Positions 24,797-35,757 of a stretch of DNA of 64,000 nt are shown here, piece by piece (the stretch's first letter is position 1; each line of letters opens with the position of its first letter). The DNA is from Clostridiales bacterium. Its GTDB lineage: Bacteria > Bacillota > Desulfotomaculia > Desulfotomaculales > VENG01. The notes below the pieces were generated by a model that saw only the letters and a program-made list of their open reading frames with translations, did no database searches and was not told the origin of the DNA. The position numbers and the translations under genes are program-made. Location: the NCBI GenBank assembly GCA_016278505.1, contig JADQBQ010000001.1:124001-188000 (forward strand). Reading direction: 5' to 3'.

Positions 24797-27676
24797 TTAA
24801 CAACTCTTATACCCTCTATAGCTTAAATATATCAAGGGCTTAGCCTTTTCAAGATCTTTTAAGGACTTAATTGTTAACTCCAAGTCACCAGTTCCAAGGT
24901 GATTAATATCAGAAACATCTCTGGCAAATCCCTGTTCCAAATCAACTCTGGATGGGTTAACGTTCAGGTAAACGGTCAATTTACTTGAATTAATCACTAT
25001 ACAGGCAAAGTTTTTACGGCATTTGAATGCATAGTAACGCTGCAGTTCTTTCTTTTTAACATCACTACCTAGTAACATTATATATAACTCCAAGGCACTA
25101 AAAACCTCACGCAGCGGTTTTGGCGCTTGGGCTATTAATTTATTCTCGTTATGATTAGAACTTTTAGAACATTGTTCTGAATCCTGAGAAAAACCAAGCT
25201 CTATAAGTTTATTATAAATTCGCTTCCCATTTTTTGCCTGCTTATAAGTAGGTGTACCTTCACTATTTGCTATTTCACCTAAACTAAGCAAAAGCCCATT
25301 ATCCCACGGCTGTAAATACCCGTTCGCCTTTGCCCAATGGGACATTTCAAACCACGTAGAACCATCAATGGTTCGTGCCCAGGCTATAGTATCTTGCACG
25401 TTCTTTTGCTTCTTGAGCCCGGGTTCCTTTGTAGCTGTAAGTTGGTTTTGATATTGAGCAATAGGATATACTGGCGTATCTAACGGATTTTCAAAGGGTT
25501 CTTCCTTACTTTTTTCCTCACTTTCTTCCTTCCCCAGCCATTGGCGGCGCAATTTAGCAGCCAGCCTAATGACCTTTTCTTTTAATTTTTGTTCTACATC
25601 ATCAATTCCATGCTCTGAGCCTGAATCCTGACTGTCAGGCGTAATTCCCAGCTGGTGAATCCTTTCCAAAACCGGTTCTATTGCTGTGTCCGGATTGCGA
25701 AAAAATTGACTGCCACGGATTCGTACAAAGGTCCACCCTAACCGCTCTAAGATTGCCTGCCGGCCCATATCCTCTTCCAGCTTCTCAATTGGGTGATAAC
25801 GATCACCGTCACATTCCACAGCCAACCTTTGACCGTTACCTTCTACCACCAGGTCAATTCGGTAATGTCCTACCTTCCACTGAGGGACCACTTTATAACC
25901 GGCGGCGATAAGACGCTGCATAACTTCCTTTTCAAAAACTGATTCGGTTTTCTCCTCTGCTTTTTCCAGCTCCCGAATGGTTGCCTGCGGGTCTTCCGCG
26001 TGTTCAATCAGCATTCTCCGCAAGTCACCAGGCTTAAGGTCCGTACGTGGATCTAGAGAATGCACCACCCACATCTGGTCACCCGCCCTGCTGGCAGCAA
26101 CATTAAACCGTTTCTTCCACATATCCTGATTTCCGGGCCCGCGCATACTTAAAGGACCCTTTTCCCCCGGTGCATCCACCACAGATAAGAACATTACATC
26201 ACGTTCATCACCCTGAAAGTGGGCTGAGTTTCCGGAGACTATGCGGCGTTTTGTGTATTCGTCTTCCGGCAAATGAAGCCGAAGTAAGCGGTCAATTTCC
26301 GTTGCCTGCCCACCTTCGTTCCCCAGCAAGGTAACCACTCCAAAGGTCTTATCCTTATACTCGGGCTGTTTTGTAGCCGCGACGAGTAGAGAGGCTACTG
26401 TCAAAGCCTCTTTTTTATTGACCTTATTCTCTGTGAAAGCCCCTTCAACTCTATAGGAAATAACATGCGGCTTGAGTGAGATCCCGCTAGGATCCCGCAA
26501 GGCTTGAATAGCACCATTATAAGAGATTTTATTGCTAAATTGTATAATTTCCGGTACACAGCGAAAATGCTCCACTAAACGGATAGTACCACCAAAGGAC
26601 TCTTGAGCAATATCGTATACCGACCTTTGACCATCATATAGAACATTATTTGGAATCCCCTGTAAATGCTCATCAATCAAATGTTGTACTACGTCCAATT
26701 TCTGTCCTACGGCAACAGGACTAACCTGTTCATGGTCGCCTACAATAACCACCTGCTTAGCAAGATAAAAGGCAAGCAGTCCCATTACATCACATTGGCT
26801 TGCCTCATCAATGATCGCCACATCGAAACGCGCATTACGGGGATCAAAGTTCTCGGCCACCCGGGTAAGAGGCATAATCCACACAGGTACTGCATCACGA
26901 CATTCGCCTGTCTTCTGCCTTGCCTCAGCCCTAAGTCGCGGTACCATTTTCCCTGTCCCGGCACCAATTTTTTTCATGATATGAAGATAACCTACTAAAG
27001 CTTGTTGCTGAGATAATGTAGTCCGCTGCAGCTGTGCTCCCCAGGCCTTAAACCTTATAAGTTCGTTGGTTATGTTTCTAAGCTCAGTACTTAGCTGCTC
27101 AATTTTTTGCTGCAGGCTAGATAGAGAAATTTTACCCCGTTTCTCCAGTTCATCATGCAGCTGACGCCATATCCAGGCAGCTCCAGCATCTCCCGGAACC
27201 TCTCCTTTGCCGTGGGGACCGTGCCTTTCTCGTATAGCAGCTGCCCATGCCGGTGCTGTTTTATTAAGCTGCTCCAGCAACTGCTTTCGTAATGTTAAAT
27301 CAGTATGGCGGTTATGTAGATCTACCAGGCGCTCAAAGGCAGCTTTATACACCTGTGCATCCCGGTTTTTGATTGCCCCGGCCAAAGTGTTGGTGACTTG
27401 CGCGGAATTACCTCTTCACCGCTAATCCCGACAGCATTGTTAAGCTTTTCAAACCGGGATTTAATTTGGTTGAAACGGATGTACTTGGCACGATGTTGTA
27501 AAATGCCCTGAAGAGAGCCCTGCACTGATTCTTTCAACCTTAATAGTTCACCATAAGAATTTAGATTGGGAGGCTGTTCATTAAGAAATGACTCCCAATC
27601 GAAACCTAAGGATTTTAGTCTCTCTTCCAGTGGACCCCACGTAGAATCATTTGTCACGACAGAAAATGGTCCAGAT
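24797..27676 (-). pseudogene. Truncated SF1 helicase-nuclease with C-terminal DUF5655 domain
   Basis: Two ORFs form one broken gene. The upstream piece (27322-27699) shifts frame near 27408 into the 862-residue piece (24797-27385). The large piece holds the C-terminal half of a Dna2/UPF1-type SF1 helicase (AIIDEASQCDVMGLLAFYLAK Walker B, VIVGDHEQVSP, LVEHFRCVPEII, RFNVAASRAGDQMWVVHS). A Vsr/DUF559-like nuclease region follows (GHYRIDLVVEGNGQRLAVECDGDRYH), then a winged-helix-like segment and a C-terminal DUF5655 domain (VDLEQGFARDVSDINHLGTGDLE). The Walker A half is absent: MITE copy 2 begins where it should be. Large proteins of this build occur in defence regions. A truncated product from an internal start is possible but would lack ATPase function. 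Confidence 0.75.
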
Positions 27677-28029
27677 GGGGTCAGGCTTGAATTATTCACT
27701 TATTTTCCCCTCAATAATTTTCTGACATAATTTATTCCCTCACTCACACCAGACTTTATTTTCGATATCATTGATAACGGTAAGTTAAGCTCTTGCGCAA
27801 CAATGTATTTGTATACGTATAACTCGAATGAGAATTGTTTTTATACTTGGAAACTTATGGATATATTTTCTTTTCTAAAGTTCTTTACTAAATACTAAAT
27901 ATTTTTCTGCATTATTGCCTCTTACCATTTACATGGTATAAGGCTCCTGGATAATGGATCCGTGCTTTTAGTGCCATTTTTACCACCTGGTTCTTATACT
28001 GGATTAGTGAATTATTCAAGCCTGACCCC
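27677..28029. mobile_element. MITE, copy 2 (353 bp)
   Basis: This copy has the same termini as copy 1 (GGGGTCAGGCTTGAATTATTCA ... GAATTATTCAAGCCTGACCCC) and a closely similar interior with a small insertion (AGTTCTTTACTAA). It sits at the broken 5' end of the helicase gene. CCAGATGGGGTC precedes the left end of both full copies, so the element may extend a few bases further. Confidence 0.8.
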
Positions 28030-28762
28030 ATCAACCCATTTAACAATTTTAGCACCGATTGGGCATCGGTATACCACTGGTGCTATTCTACTTCCACACT
28101 GGTTATAAAAGAAGATTTAGTTGACTCAATTAATAGAAGTGAATATTCCTTACGACCGTAATCCTGCAAAAAAAGCATCATTAAAAGTGAATGGCCACCA
28201 AATGGTGGCCATGGGACCGCTAAGGGTCAAGGGTTTAAATCGGGGCGCTTGGCCCTAAGTGACTATAACTTATTATCATGTATTATATTACAAACCCAAA
28301 CAAAAATGCAAAGTTCATTTAAAAAAATCAAACCTGTTTAGTAAACAGATCCCTTACGGCATCGTCAATTTTATCCATTAAATCTTTTGAAACTCTTGAA
28401 TATTTAAGTTCTATCTATTAACCATTTCAAAAATATTTTCGCTCTTTTATAACCTTTTTTTACAGTGATTCCAACTTGGGTTAATGCCGTTTTTTAAAAA
28501 ATCTAAGGCACCTTCTTTGTCTTCAAAAAGCAACTACTCTCACTCCAGCAGCAATGAGCCTTTTATATTAAACGTTTGGTAGCTATGGTTATGACCGAGT
28601 TAAGCTGGAAATCAAAATAGATTCCTGATAGTTTCAGCATAGATTCATCATTGGAATTCCAATTTCATAAAATGTAGTTTGTAGTTTGATTTAAATTTCC
28701 ATAACATGTTAAAATACATACAATAAGTGAGCCATCTATATTCCCTTACTGGAGGAATTAAA
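28030..28762. other. Decayed region without intact genes
   Basis: No ORF with a ribosome-binding site is visible. The minus strand at 28330-28410 reads KYSRVSKDLMDKIDDAVRDLFTKQV then stop, a plausible C-terminal remnant of an unknown gene, and 28470-28540 reads LLFEDKEGALDFLKNGIN. A GGCCACCAAATGGTGGCC palindrome lies at about 28193. I cannot assign these. Confidence 0.35.
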
Positions 28763-29065
28763 ATGCAAAATGCAAATTCTATATTACTGGAAATAGAAAG
28801 AAACATGCCTGTAATAAAGGATTTTGGAGTAAAAAAAATAGGACTATTTGGGTCCTTCGCACGAGGGGAACAAACTGATAGCAGTGATATAGATATTGTG
28901 ATTGAATTTCGTAAAAACCAAAAAACATTTGACAACTACATGGACTTGAAGTTTTTCTTGGAAGACCTATTGGATCGAAAAGTAGGCCTGATAATATCTG
29001 AAGCAATTAAACCTCATTTAAAAGCAAGTATTACGAGGAGTATCCGATATGCCCAGGGATTTTAA
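28763..29065 (+). CDS. MNT-type nucleotidyltransferase
   Basis: GGAGGAATTAAA precedes the ATG at 28763, 12 codons inside the ORF-track frame. The 100-residue product has GVKKIGLFGSFARGEQTDSSDIDIVIEF, the intact GS and D-x-D nucleotidyltransferase motif of MNT antitoxins. It is followed by the start of a DUF86-type HEPN gene that overlaps it by 17 bases but is cut short. The module is therefore broken on the toxin side, while this half is intact. Confidence 0.75.
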   Translation: MQNANSILLEIERNMPVIKDFGVKKIGLFGSFARGEQTDSSDIDIVIEFRKNQKTFDNYMDLKFFLEDLLDRKVGLIISEAIKPHLKASITRSIRYAQGF

Positions 29066-29120
29066 GGCGTATCTTAGTGATATTATTGGCTCAATCAACA
29101 AAATTGAGCAGTACACGGAA
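29049..29120 (+). pseudogene. DUF86/HEPN toxin gene, truncated after 24 codons
   Basis: The frame begins MPRDFKAYLSDIIGSINKIEQYTE, the usual start of DUF86 HEPN proteins (about 110 residues), then runs into unrelated GC-rich sequence and stops. No remaining part of the gene is found downstream of the GC-rich island, so insertion was accompanied by deletion. Confidence 0.6.
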
Positions 29121-29600
29121 CCAAGCTTACAGGGGCGGGGTGGGGGCAGACAAACATGACCGTACGTGCGGTGCCGTGAGCGAAGCTGGCGCCCGGTCAA
29201 TGAGGTCAGGAGGTGCGCCCGGCACGGTTTTTGTCGGGTGCACTTCCTGACCGTTCCGCTTGAAGACCCGTTAGGATGGCCCGAAAGCCTGGACCCAAAA
29301 GCTGGCCCCACTCCGGGCCGGACAGAAGAATACAACACCAGAGCTCGGCTGGTGTGAGGCCGACAAAACCAGTGAAAAAGATGTACGTCATAGCACCCTG
29401 CCAAGCGTACTCCGGCCCGGACCCATAAAAATAACCCACAAAGCTACTCGGGCCGGTGTACGCCGGTAAAACTATCGGAATGCTCCCGGCTGCCACTGCA
29501 GCCGCAAGGTTAGGGCCGCAGCCGCGGCCACATGTAAGCTAATGGCGTGAAACCACCGGGCCGGCAGCTGCCTGCCTGGGCATTCTCCAAAGAATAAGGG
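29119..29600. mobile_element. GC-rich island, possible group II intron fragment
   Basis: This stretch is much richer in GC than its surroundings and starts exactly where the HEPN gene is cut. It contains GTGCGCCCGGCACGG, which resembles the 5' end of bacterial group II introns, followed by a long stem (GGTCAGGAGGTGCGCCCG with CGGGTGCACTTCCTGACC). GACCGTACGTGCGG at 29158 resembles part of a domain V arm on the opposite strand. No reverse transcriptase frame is present. ORFs here in the track look like translations of structured RNA rather than proteins. Confidence 0.35.
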
Positions 29601-29654
29601 ATGCTTGTTGGACCATCCGGCATCATGTAGAATAAGTTATAGGAGGTGTTAAAC

Positions 29655-29822
29655 TTGGCAACAAATGATAAATTGGTGGAGAAACTAGCAACTTTACCCC
29701 CTGAAGAACTTGAAAAGGTTTTAGAAGCCTTAAAAATTCGTTTAGAAAAGAACCAACAGCTTAAAGTAGCAGAAGTGATTATCGATAAGTATAAACCTGC
29801 GTTAAAGGAGCTAGCTAAGTGA
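29655..29822 (+). CDS. Small antitoxin-like protein upstream of doc remnant
   Basis: AGGAGGTGTTAAAC precedes a TTG start. The 55-residue product (LVEKLATLPPEELEKVLEALKIRL, ending KPALKELAK) is helical and charged, with a C-terminal tail like that of Doc-neutralising antitoxins. Its TGA stop overlaps the GTG start of the Doc remnant (GTGA), the classic arrangement of antitoxin-toxin pairs. It is not in the ORF track. A Phd-like DNA-binding fold is not evident in so short a protein. Confidence 0.6.
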   Translation: MATNDKLVEKLATLPPEELEKVLEALKIRLEKNQQLKVAEVIIDKYKPALKELAK

Positions 29823-30131
29823 CGTGGCCGGAGCTTAGTACTGTGTTGGAAATCCAAGAGAGACTTATTAAAGCCACAGGTGGCAACTATGGCCTCAGAG
29901 ATAAAGGACTATTCAAAGTGCCTTATACTCACCACTAGCAACCTTTGGAGGAGAAGATCTATACCTCAATCTTTTTACCAAAATTGAGTGTTAATCCACA
30001 AAATTGCCCAAAACCATCCGTTTGTCGATGGCAATAAAAGAACAGCATTTGTGGTAGGGATAACCACTCTAGAACTTAACGGTTATAAATTCAATGCTAA
30101 AGCGGTTTGGGTTTTGAGCCTTTTTCCATAA
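29819..30131 (+). pseudogene. doc (Fic-domain toxin) pseudogene with two frameshifts
   Basis: Three frames must be joined: ERLIKATGGNYGLRDKGLF, then QSALYSPLATFGGEDLYLNLFTKI, then LIHKIAQNHPFVDGNKRTAF. The HPFxDGNKR Fic/Doc active-site motif is itself intact, but the frame is broken before it, so no full toxin can be made. Intact Doc phosphorylates EF-Tu. The antitoxin-like gene upstream remains intact. Confidence 0.8.
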
Positions 30132-30139
30132 ACTACAAA

Positions 30140-30168
30140 ACCCCGCCATCCCTTACGGGACGCGGGGC
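30140..30168 (-). terminator. Terminator of tRNA-Thr
   Basis: On the minus strand GCCCCGCGTCCC-GTAA-GGGATGGCGGGG is followed by TTTTG, just after the tRNA. Confidence 0.65.
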
Positions 30169-30173
30169 TAAGC

Positions 30174-30248
30174 TGGAGCCGGCGAGGGGACTTGAACCCC
30201 TGGCCTACGCATTACGAGTGCGTTGCTCTACCACTGAGCTACGCCGGC
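30174..30248 (-). tRNA. tRNA-Thr (CGT)
   Basis: On the minus strand the sequence starts GCCGGCGTAGCTCAGTGG, has the anticodon loop CTCGTAA between ACGCA and TGCGT, a T-loop GGTTCAAGTCC, and encoded CCA. It marks the right border of the decayed accessory region, so it may have served as an integration site, though no att repeat was found. Confidence 0.95.
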
Positions 30249-30304
30249 TTATATTTGTCTGACGAGAATATATTTTATCATGTTTTTAGCCGTACAGCAA
30301 CACC

Positions 30305-30862
30305 TTACCGGACCAACACCTTGCCCTCAGCATCAATTGCAATCCCTTCTAAATTAAGAAGCATACGCTTCCATCCAATTCCACTGCCAAAACCACCTAG
30401 AAAACCGTCTCTTTTAATCACTCTATGACAGGGAACCAAAAAAAGTGTCCGGTTGGTGCTCATTGCACTTCCCACGGCACGATAAGCCTTGGGATTGCCG
30501 GCCAGGGCTGCTACTTCCCCGTAAGACATTACTTCGCCATAGGGAATATCACGCACTACCTGCAGCACACGAGTCCGGAACGGTGAAATAGAAGAATAAT
30601 CAACAGGAAAGCTTCCAAAATCAGGGCAGTTACCGCTAAAGTAGTCCCTTAACGCAACCCCCAAACCGTAGGCCGGCTCCCCCGGATGTGGTGGCAGCAT
30701 TAGTGCCCCTATGCTCTCACCACGGGTATATCTTTCCAGCTCTACAAGCGCCTCCGGCGGGTTATTACAGGGTAAAGTTAGTCCGTTTATGCCTTTGTCC
30801 GTCCAGAAAAAGGCTACGTACCCGTCCTGTGTTTCTTCTACGTAAACTTTTTTTGCACACAT
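30305..30862 (-). CDS. ogt: Methylated-DNA-[protein]-cysteine S-methyltransferase
   Basis: The 185-residue product carries the active-site motif LFLVPCHRVIKRDGFLGGFG, with the acceptor cysteine in PCHRV, and the helix-turn-helix DNA-binding segment YGEVMSYGEVAALAGNPKAYRAVG. It removes alkyl groups from O6-alkylguanine in a suicide reaction. The length and single-domain form match Ogt rather than the Ada fusion. It overlaps the upstream EamA transporter gene by 25 bases, so the two are cotranscribed. Confidence 0.9.
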   Translation of the reverse strand: MCAKKVYVEETQDGYVAFFWTDKGINGLTLPCNNPPEALVELERYTRGESIGALMLPPHPGEPAYGLGVALRDYFSGNCPDFGSFPVDYSSISPFRTRVLQVVRDIPYGEVMSYGEVAALAGNPKAYRAVGSAMSTNRTLFLVPCHRVIKRDGFLGGFGSGIGWKRMLLNLEGIAIDAEGKVLVR

Positions 30863-31770
30863 GACTCTACTACTTTACCCTCCCCCCGGGAAGACCAAAT
30901 AAATATGGCCAGTCCGGCAATAATAATACTTCCTCCCAGCAGTTGTAATGCAGTGGGCACCTGGTGGAAAATTAGATAGGCCAGTACCGTGGCTCCAATG
31001 GGCTCACCTAGAATGGTGACAGAAACTACCGCGGCCTTAACATATTTAAGGGCCCAGTTAAATACGGTGTGCCCGCCAATGGTAGGCACCAGTGCCAGGG
31101 CCAAAAAGTAGATCCAGGTCCAGGCCGGGTAAGGTCCAAGCCGGTTTCCCAGCAGCAGGGCAGACAAAAATAAAACTAAACTTGCCATCCCATAAACCAC
31201 AAATATGTAAGGCAACAATGATAAATGAGTTCTTAGACCTCTGCCGATCAACACATATCCGGCCACAAAAATTGCGCCGGAAAAGGCCAGTAGATCACCG
31301 TACAAGGCCTGCCCCCCTACCTGAAAATCACTCACACCTATAATAATACTTCCCAATACGGCCAAACAGGCACCCGCGAGACCGATAGGCCGAATGCCTT
31401 CTCGATAAAAAACATAACCGCCCGTTATGACAAAGAGCGGGTGCATGGTTACCAGCACGGTGGAACTGGCAATGGAAGTGTAGTTCAAAGAAGCAATCCA
31501 TACAGCAAAATGGAGGGCCAACATAACTCCTGAGAAAGAGGCCAGTATAATATCTTTTTTACCCATTTGACGCAGTTCACCGGTACCCCGGGCAAAAGTA
31601 AACGGTGCCAGTATCAATACCGTAAAACTCAAGCGATAAAAGGCTATGATTAACGGCGGGGCTTCGGCCAACTTGGTAAAAATTGACGAAAAACCTGCTC
31701 CCGTAACGCCTAACAGTACTGCAAGGTATGGGTTTATAATTGGCTGATCTGTCTTTTGCTTAATAGACAA
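30838..31770 (-). CDS. EamA/DMT family transporter
   Basis: The 310-residue product has about ten membrane helices in two EamA repeats (FSSIFTKLAEAPPLIIAFYRLSF and AVVSVTILGEPIGATVLAYLIF). The start is a TTG after GAGAGGAGGCCGTCA. DMT proteins export metabolites such as amino acids; the substrate here is unknown. It lies 50 bases downstream of cysK on the same strand and overlaps ogt. Adjacency to cysK hints at cysteine-pathway export, but that is inference. Confidence 0.85.
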   Translation of the reverse strand: MSIKQKTDQPIINPYLAVLLGVTGAGFSSIFTKLAEAPPLIIAFYRLSFTVLILAPFTFARGTGELRQMGKKDIILASFSGVMLALHFAVWIASLNYTSIASSTVLVTMHPLFVITGGYVFYREGIRPIGLAGACLAVLGSIIIGVSDFQVGGQALYGDLLAFSGAIFVAGYVLIGRGLRTHLSLLPYIFVVYGMASLVLFLSALLLGNRLGPYPAWTWIYFLALALVPTIGGHTVFNWALKYVKAAVVSVTILGEPIGATVLAYLIFHQVPTALQLLGGSIIIAGLAIFIWSSRGEGKVVESCVQKKFT

Positions 31771-31820
31771 TGACGGCCTCCTCTCATTGCGCAGGAGGCG
31801 TTAAAAGTGCAGCCTTCCAA

Positions 31821-32738
31821 TTACGCTTTAAACAAGTCCGTGGACAGATAGCGCTCTCCGGTATCCGGCAGCAGTACCACCACAAGCCTATCCCTGTTTT
31901 CCTCCCTACCCGCAATTTCTAACGCTGCATGCAGGGCTGCTCCGGAAGATATTCCCACCAAAAGACCTTCTTCCCTGGCCAGACGGCGGGCAGTATCTAT
32001 TGCGGACTGTTCTGATACCTTTACGATTTCATCCAATAATTCCGCAGCAAGTACTTTCGGAACAAATCCCGCACCTATCCCCTGCAGTCCATGCGGACCA
32101 GGTTGCTCTCCGGATAAAACTGCGGATGTCTCCGGCTCCACAGCGACAACTTTTACGGAGTGTTTCTTTTCCTTAAGAAAACTTCCTACCCCCGTAACTG
32201 TCCCGCCGGTACCCACTCCGGCTACGAAAATATCTACCCTGCCGCCGGTGTCTTCCCAAATCTCCCTAGCTGTGGTCTTCCTGTGTATCTGCGGGTTCGC
32301 CTCATTTTCAAACTGGCCTGCAAGGAAAGCGTTGGGAATTTCGGAAGCTAATTCTTTCGCCTTTTCAATGGCACCCGGGATGCCTTTATTTCCAGGTGTC
32401 AACACCACTTCAGCACCGTAGGCCTTTAAAAGGTTGCGGCGTTCCTCGCTCATGGTCTCGGGCATAGTCAAAATAAGGCGGTACCCGCGTACCGCACAAA
32501 CCACCGCCAGACCTATACCTGTATTGCCGCTGGTGGGTTCAATAACTACACTCCGGGAAGTTAAAATTCCCTTCTCTTCCGCATCCTTGATCATTGCATA
32601 GCCAACCCGGTCTTTTACACTCCCACCGGGATTAAAGTATTCTAACTTGGCAGCAACTAATCCCGGCAAACCCTCGGATATACGTTTTAATTTTAATAAA
32701 GGAGTAGAACCCATTAAGTCAGTCAGGTTGTCATACAC
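31821..32738 (-). CDS. cysK: Cysteine synthase A (O-acetylserine sulfhydrylase)
   Basis: The product matches CysK throughout: [17 protein letters not shown], the PLP lysine in [41 protein letters not shown] for phosphate binding, and [12 protein letters not shown]. It makes cysteine from O-acetylserine and sulfide in the cytoplasm. The ORF track begins at 32795, but AAGGAGGCTGTTAGC before the GTG at 32738 gives the usual 305-residue enzyme. It heads a likely operon with the EamA transporter and ogt. No T-box or S-box leader is visible. Confidence 0.93.
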   Translation of the reverse strand: MYDNLTDLMGSTPLLKLKRISEGLPGLVAAKLEYFNPGGSVKDRVGYAMIKDAEEKGILTSRSVVIEPTSGNTGIGLAVVCAVRGYRLILTMPETMSEERRNLLKAYGAEVVLTPGNKGIPGAIEKAKELASEIPNAFLAGQFENEANPQIHRKTTAREIWEDTGGRVDIFVAGVGTGGTVTGVGSFLKEKKHSVKVVAVEPETSAVLSGEQPGPHGLQGIGAGFVPKVLAAELLDEIVKVSEQSAIDTARRLAREEGLLVGISSGAALHAALEIAGREENRDRLVVVLLPDTGERYLSTDLFKA

Positions 32739-32860
32739 GCTAACAGCCTCCTTAATACTTCTTAATTTACCACTACCAGGTAAGGGTGTCAACATACGCT
32801 ATTGAATGGTCATAAGGTGTAATATTATGAAGTTTACCACAAAATAACCGGGGATTAACA

Positions 32861-32893
32861 AAAGAGAGAACTCTGGTTAGAGTTCTCTCTTTT
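32861..32893 (-). terminator. Terminator of groESL
   Basis: AGAGAGAACTCT / AGAGTTCTCTCT is a 12-bp stem with a four-base loop, followed on the minus strand by TTTTG. It lies 30 bases past the groEL stop. Confidence 0.85.
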
Positions 32894-32922
32894 AAATATA
32901 GAAGCTTTTATTTATATCTTTA

Positions 32923-34593
<1,671 letters not shown>

Positions 34594-34600
34594 TTACTTT

Positions 34601-34885
34601 TTACTCGACTACACCAAGTACGTCCATTTCGCGAAGAATTAAATACTCTTCCTCGTTGATTTTAATTTCGTTACCTGCATACTTAGAAAATAAAATCTTT
34701 TCACCAACTTTAACATCCATGGGTACGCGCTGACCACTGTCTAGGACACGGCCGGAGCCTACTGCCACTACTTCACCCTCCTGCGGTTTTTCTTTAGCAG
34801 TATCCGGCAAAACAATACCGCTCTTAGTTTTTTCTTCAGTGGGTGTGGGCTTAACCACTAACCGATCGCCCAAAGGTCTAATCAT
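34601..34885 (-). CDS. groS: Co-chaperonin GroES
   Basis: The 94-residue product matches Hsp10: [33 protein letters not shown], including the mobile loop, and [15 protein letters not shown] at the C-terminus. AAGGAGGGGTTTAG precedes the ATG. It is the first gene of the groESL operon, with the CIRCE operator 45 bases upstream. Confidence 0.98.
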   Translation of the reverse strand: MIRPLGDRLVVKPTPTEEKTKSGIVLPDTAKEKPQEGEVVAVGSGRVLDSGQRVPMDVKVGEKILFSKYAGNEIKINEEEYLILREMDVLGVVE

Positions 34886-34929
34886 CTAAACCCCTCCTTT
34901 TATTAATTTAAATTGTTGTTGTTTTATTG

Positions 34930-34956
34930 TTAGCACTCACTGAGGGCGAGTGCTAA
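34930..34956 (-). promoter_or_regulatory. CIRCE operator (HrcA site)
   Basis: TTAGCACTC-N9-GAGTGCTAA is an exact match to the CIRCE consensus. It lies just upstream of groES, so HrcA is expected to repress groESL and release it on heat shock. A possible sigma-A promoter (TTGATT-N16-TATTAC on the minus strand) lies immediately before it. Confidence 0.95.
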
Positions 34957-35171
34957 TACCCAAGTAATATAATATAGAACGAGTTAATCAAAAGCAAACG
35001 ACTTGTATAAACAATATTTCCTGAAATGGCTTAATTGTTCAAATTAAGTCCGTTTTACTTTCAATTTCTCCTTCTATATCTTTATTGTTCCATGTCACAT
35101 ATTTCAATTAAGATTACTAGTAATATTTTCCCACTGCTTTATCCTTTTTATACTACCTTTCCCAGTTTTTT

Positions 35172-35660
35172 TTAACGAGCACATTCACCTCCTCGCCCGG
35201 TGAGTATTTCCAGACCATGGGGCAGCGCATGCATAATTGCCTCCAAACATTCCTTTACCGCTTTAGGACTGCCGGGAAGGTTAATAATTAATGTGCGGTG
35301 GCGTATACCTGCTACCGCCCGGCTTAACATAGCCCGGGAAGTTTTTTGCAGACTTTCCATCCGCATCACCTCGGCAATACCGGGAACTACCCGCTCTATG
35401 ACTCCCAATGTGGCCTCCGGGGTGTTATCTCGAGGGCCCAGACCTGTTCCACCGGTGGTCAACACTAAATCAAGGCTCTCCTGGTCACAAAAACTAATCA
35501 GCGTTTCCTGGATGGTGTCCAAGTCATCCGGGATAATTCGGTAGGATGTCACTTTCCACCCCTGACTCCCAATCACTTCCCTTATAGCACCGGCGCTTTT
35601 GTCCTCCCGTTCTCCCCGAGATCCCTTGTCACTCATGGTAATAATACCCACTCTATACAA
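35172..35660 (-). CDS. mog: Molybdopterin adenylyltransferase MogA/MoaB type
   Basis: The product has the MogA/MoaB motif LVLTTGGTGLGPRDNTPEAT and the start YRVGIITMSDKGSRGEREDKS, with INLPGSPKAVKECLEAI near the end. It adenylates molybdopterin before metal insertion by MoeA. The ORF track starts at 35687, but AAGGAGGTGTATAGAA places the ribosome on a TTG at 35660 (162 residues, the usual length). It is divergent from fdhD, and both serve molybdo-enzymes such as the formate dehydrogenase encoded at 52-55 kb. Confidence 0.88.
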   Translation of the reverse strand: MYRVGIITMSDKGSRGEREDKSAGAIREVIGSQGWKVTSYRIIPDDLDTIQETLISFCDQESLDLVLTTGGTGLGPRDNTPEATLGVIERVVPGIAEVMRMESLQKTSRAMLSRAVAGIRHRTLIINLPGSPKAVKECLEAIMHALPHGLEILTGRGGECAR

Positions 35661-35757
35661 TTCTATACACCTCCTTGGTTTGCCCATTATAAAATCAATG
35701 GTACAATAATAATCAGTGCTACAATAAACAAAAATATGTTGAGTTAAGTGAGGATCT

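Noticed and set aside
29018-29496. ORFs in the GC-rich island (29018-29404, 29206-29496) as proteins
   Set aside because: No ribosome-binding site or family is seen, and composition reflects GC-rich structured sequence.
30174-30248. att site at tRNA-Thr
   Set aside because: No direct repeat of the tRNA 3' end and no integrase gene were found in the window.
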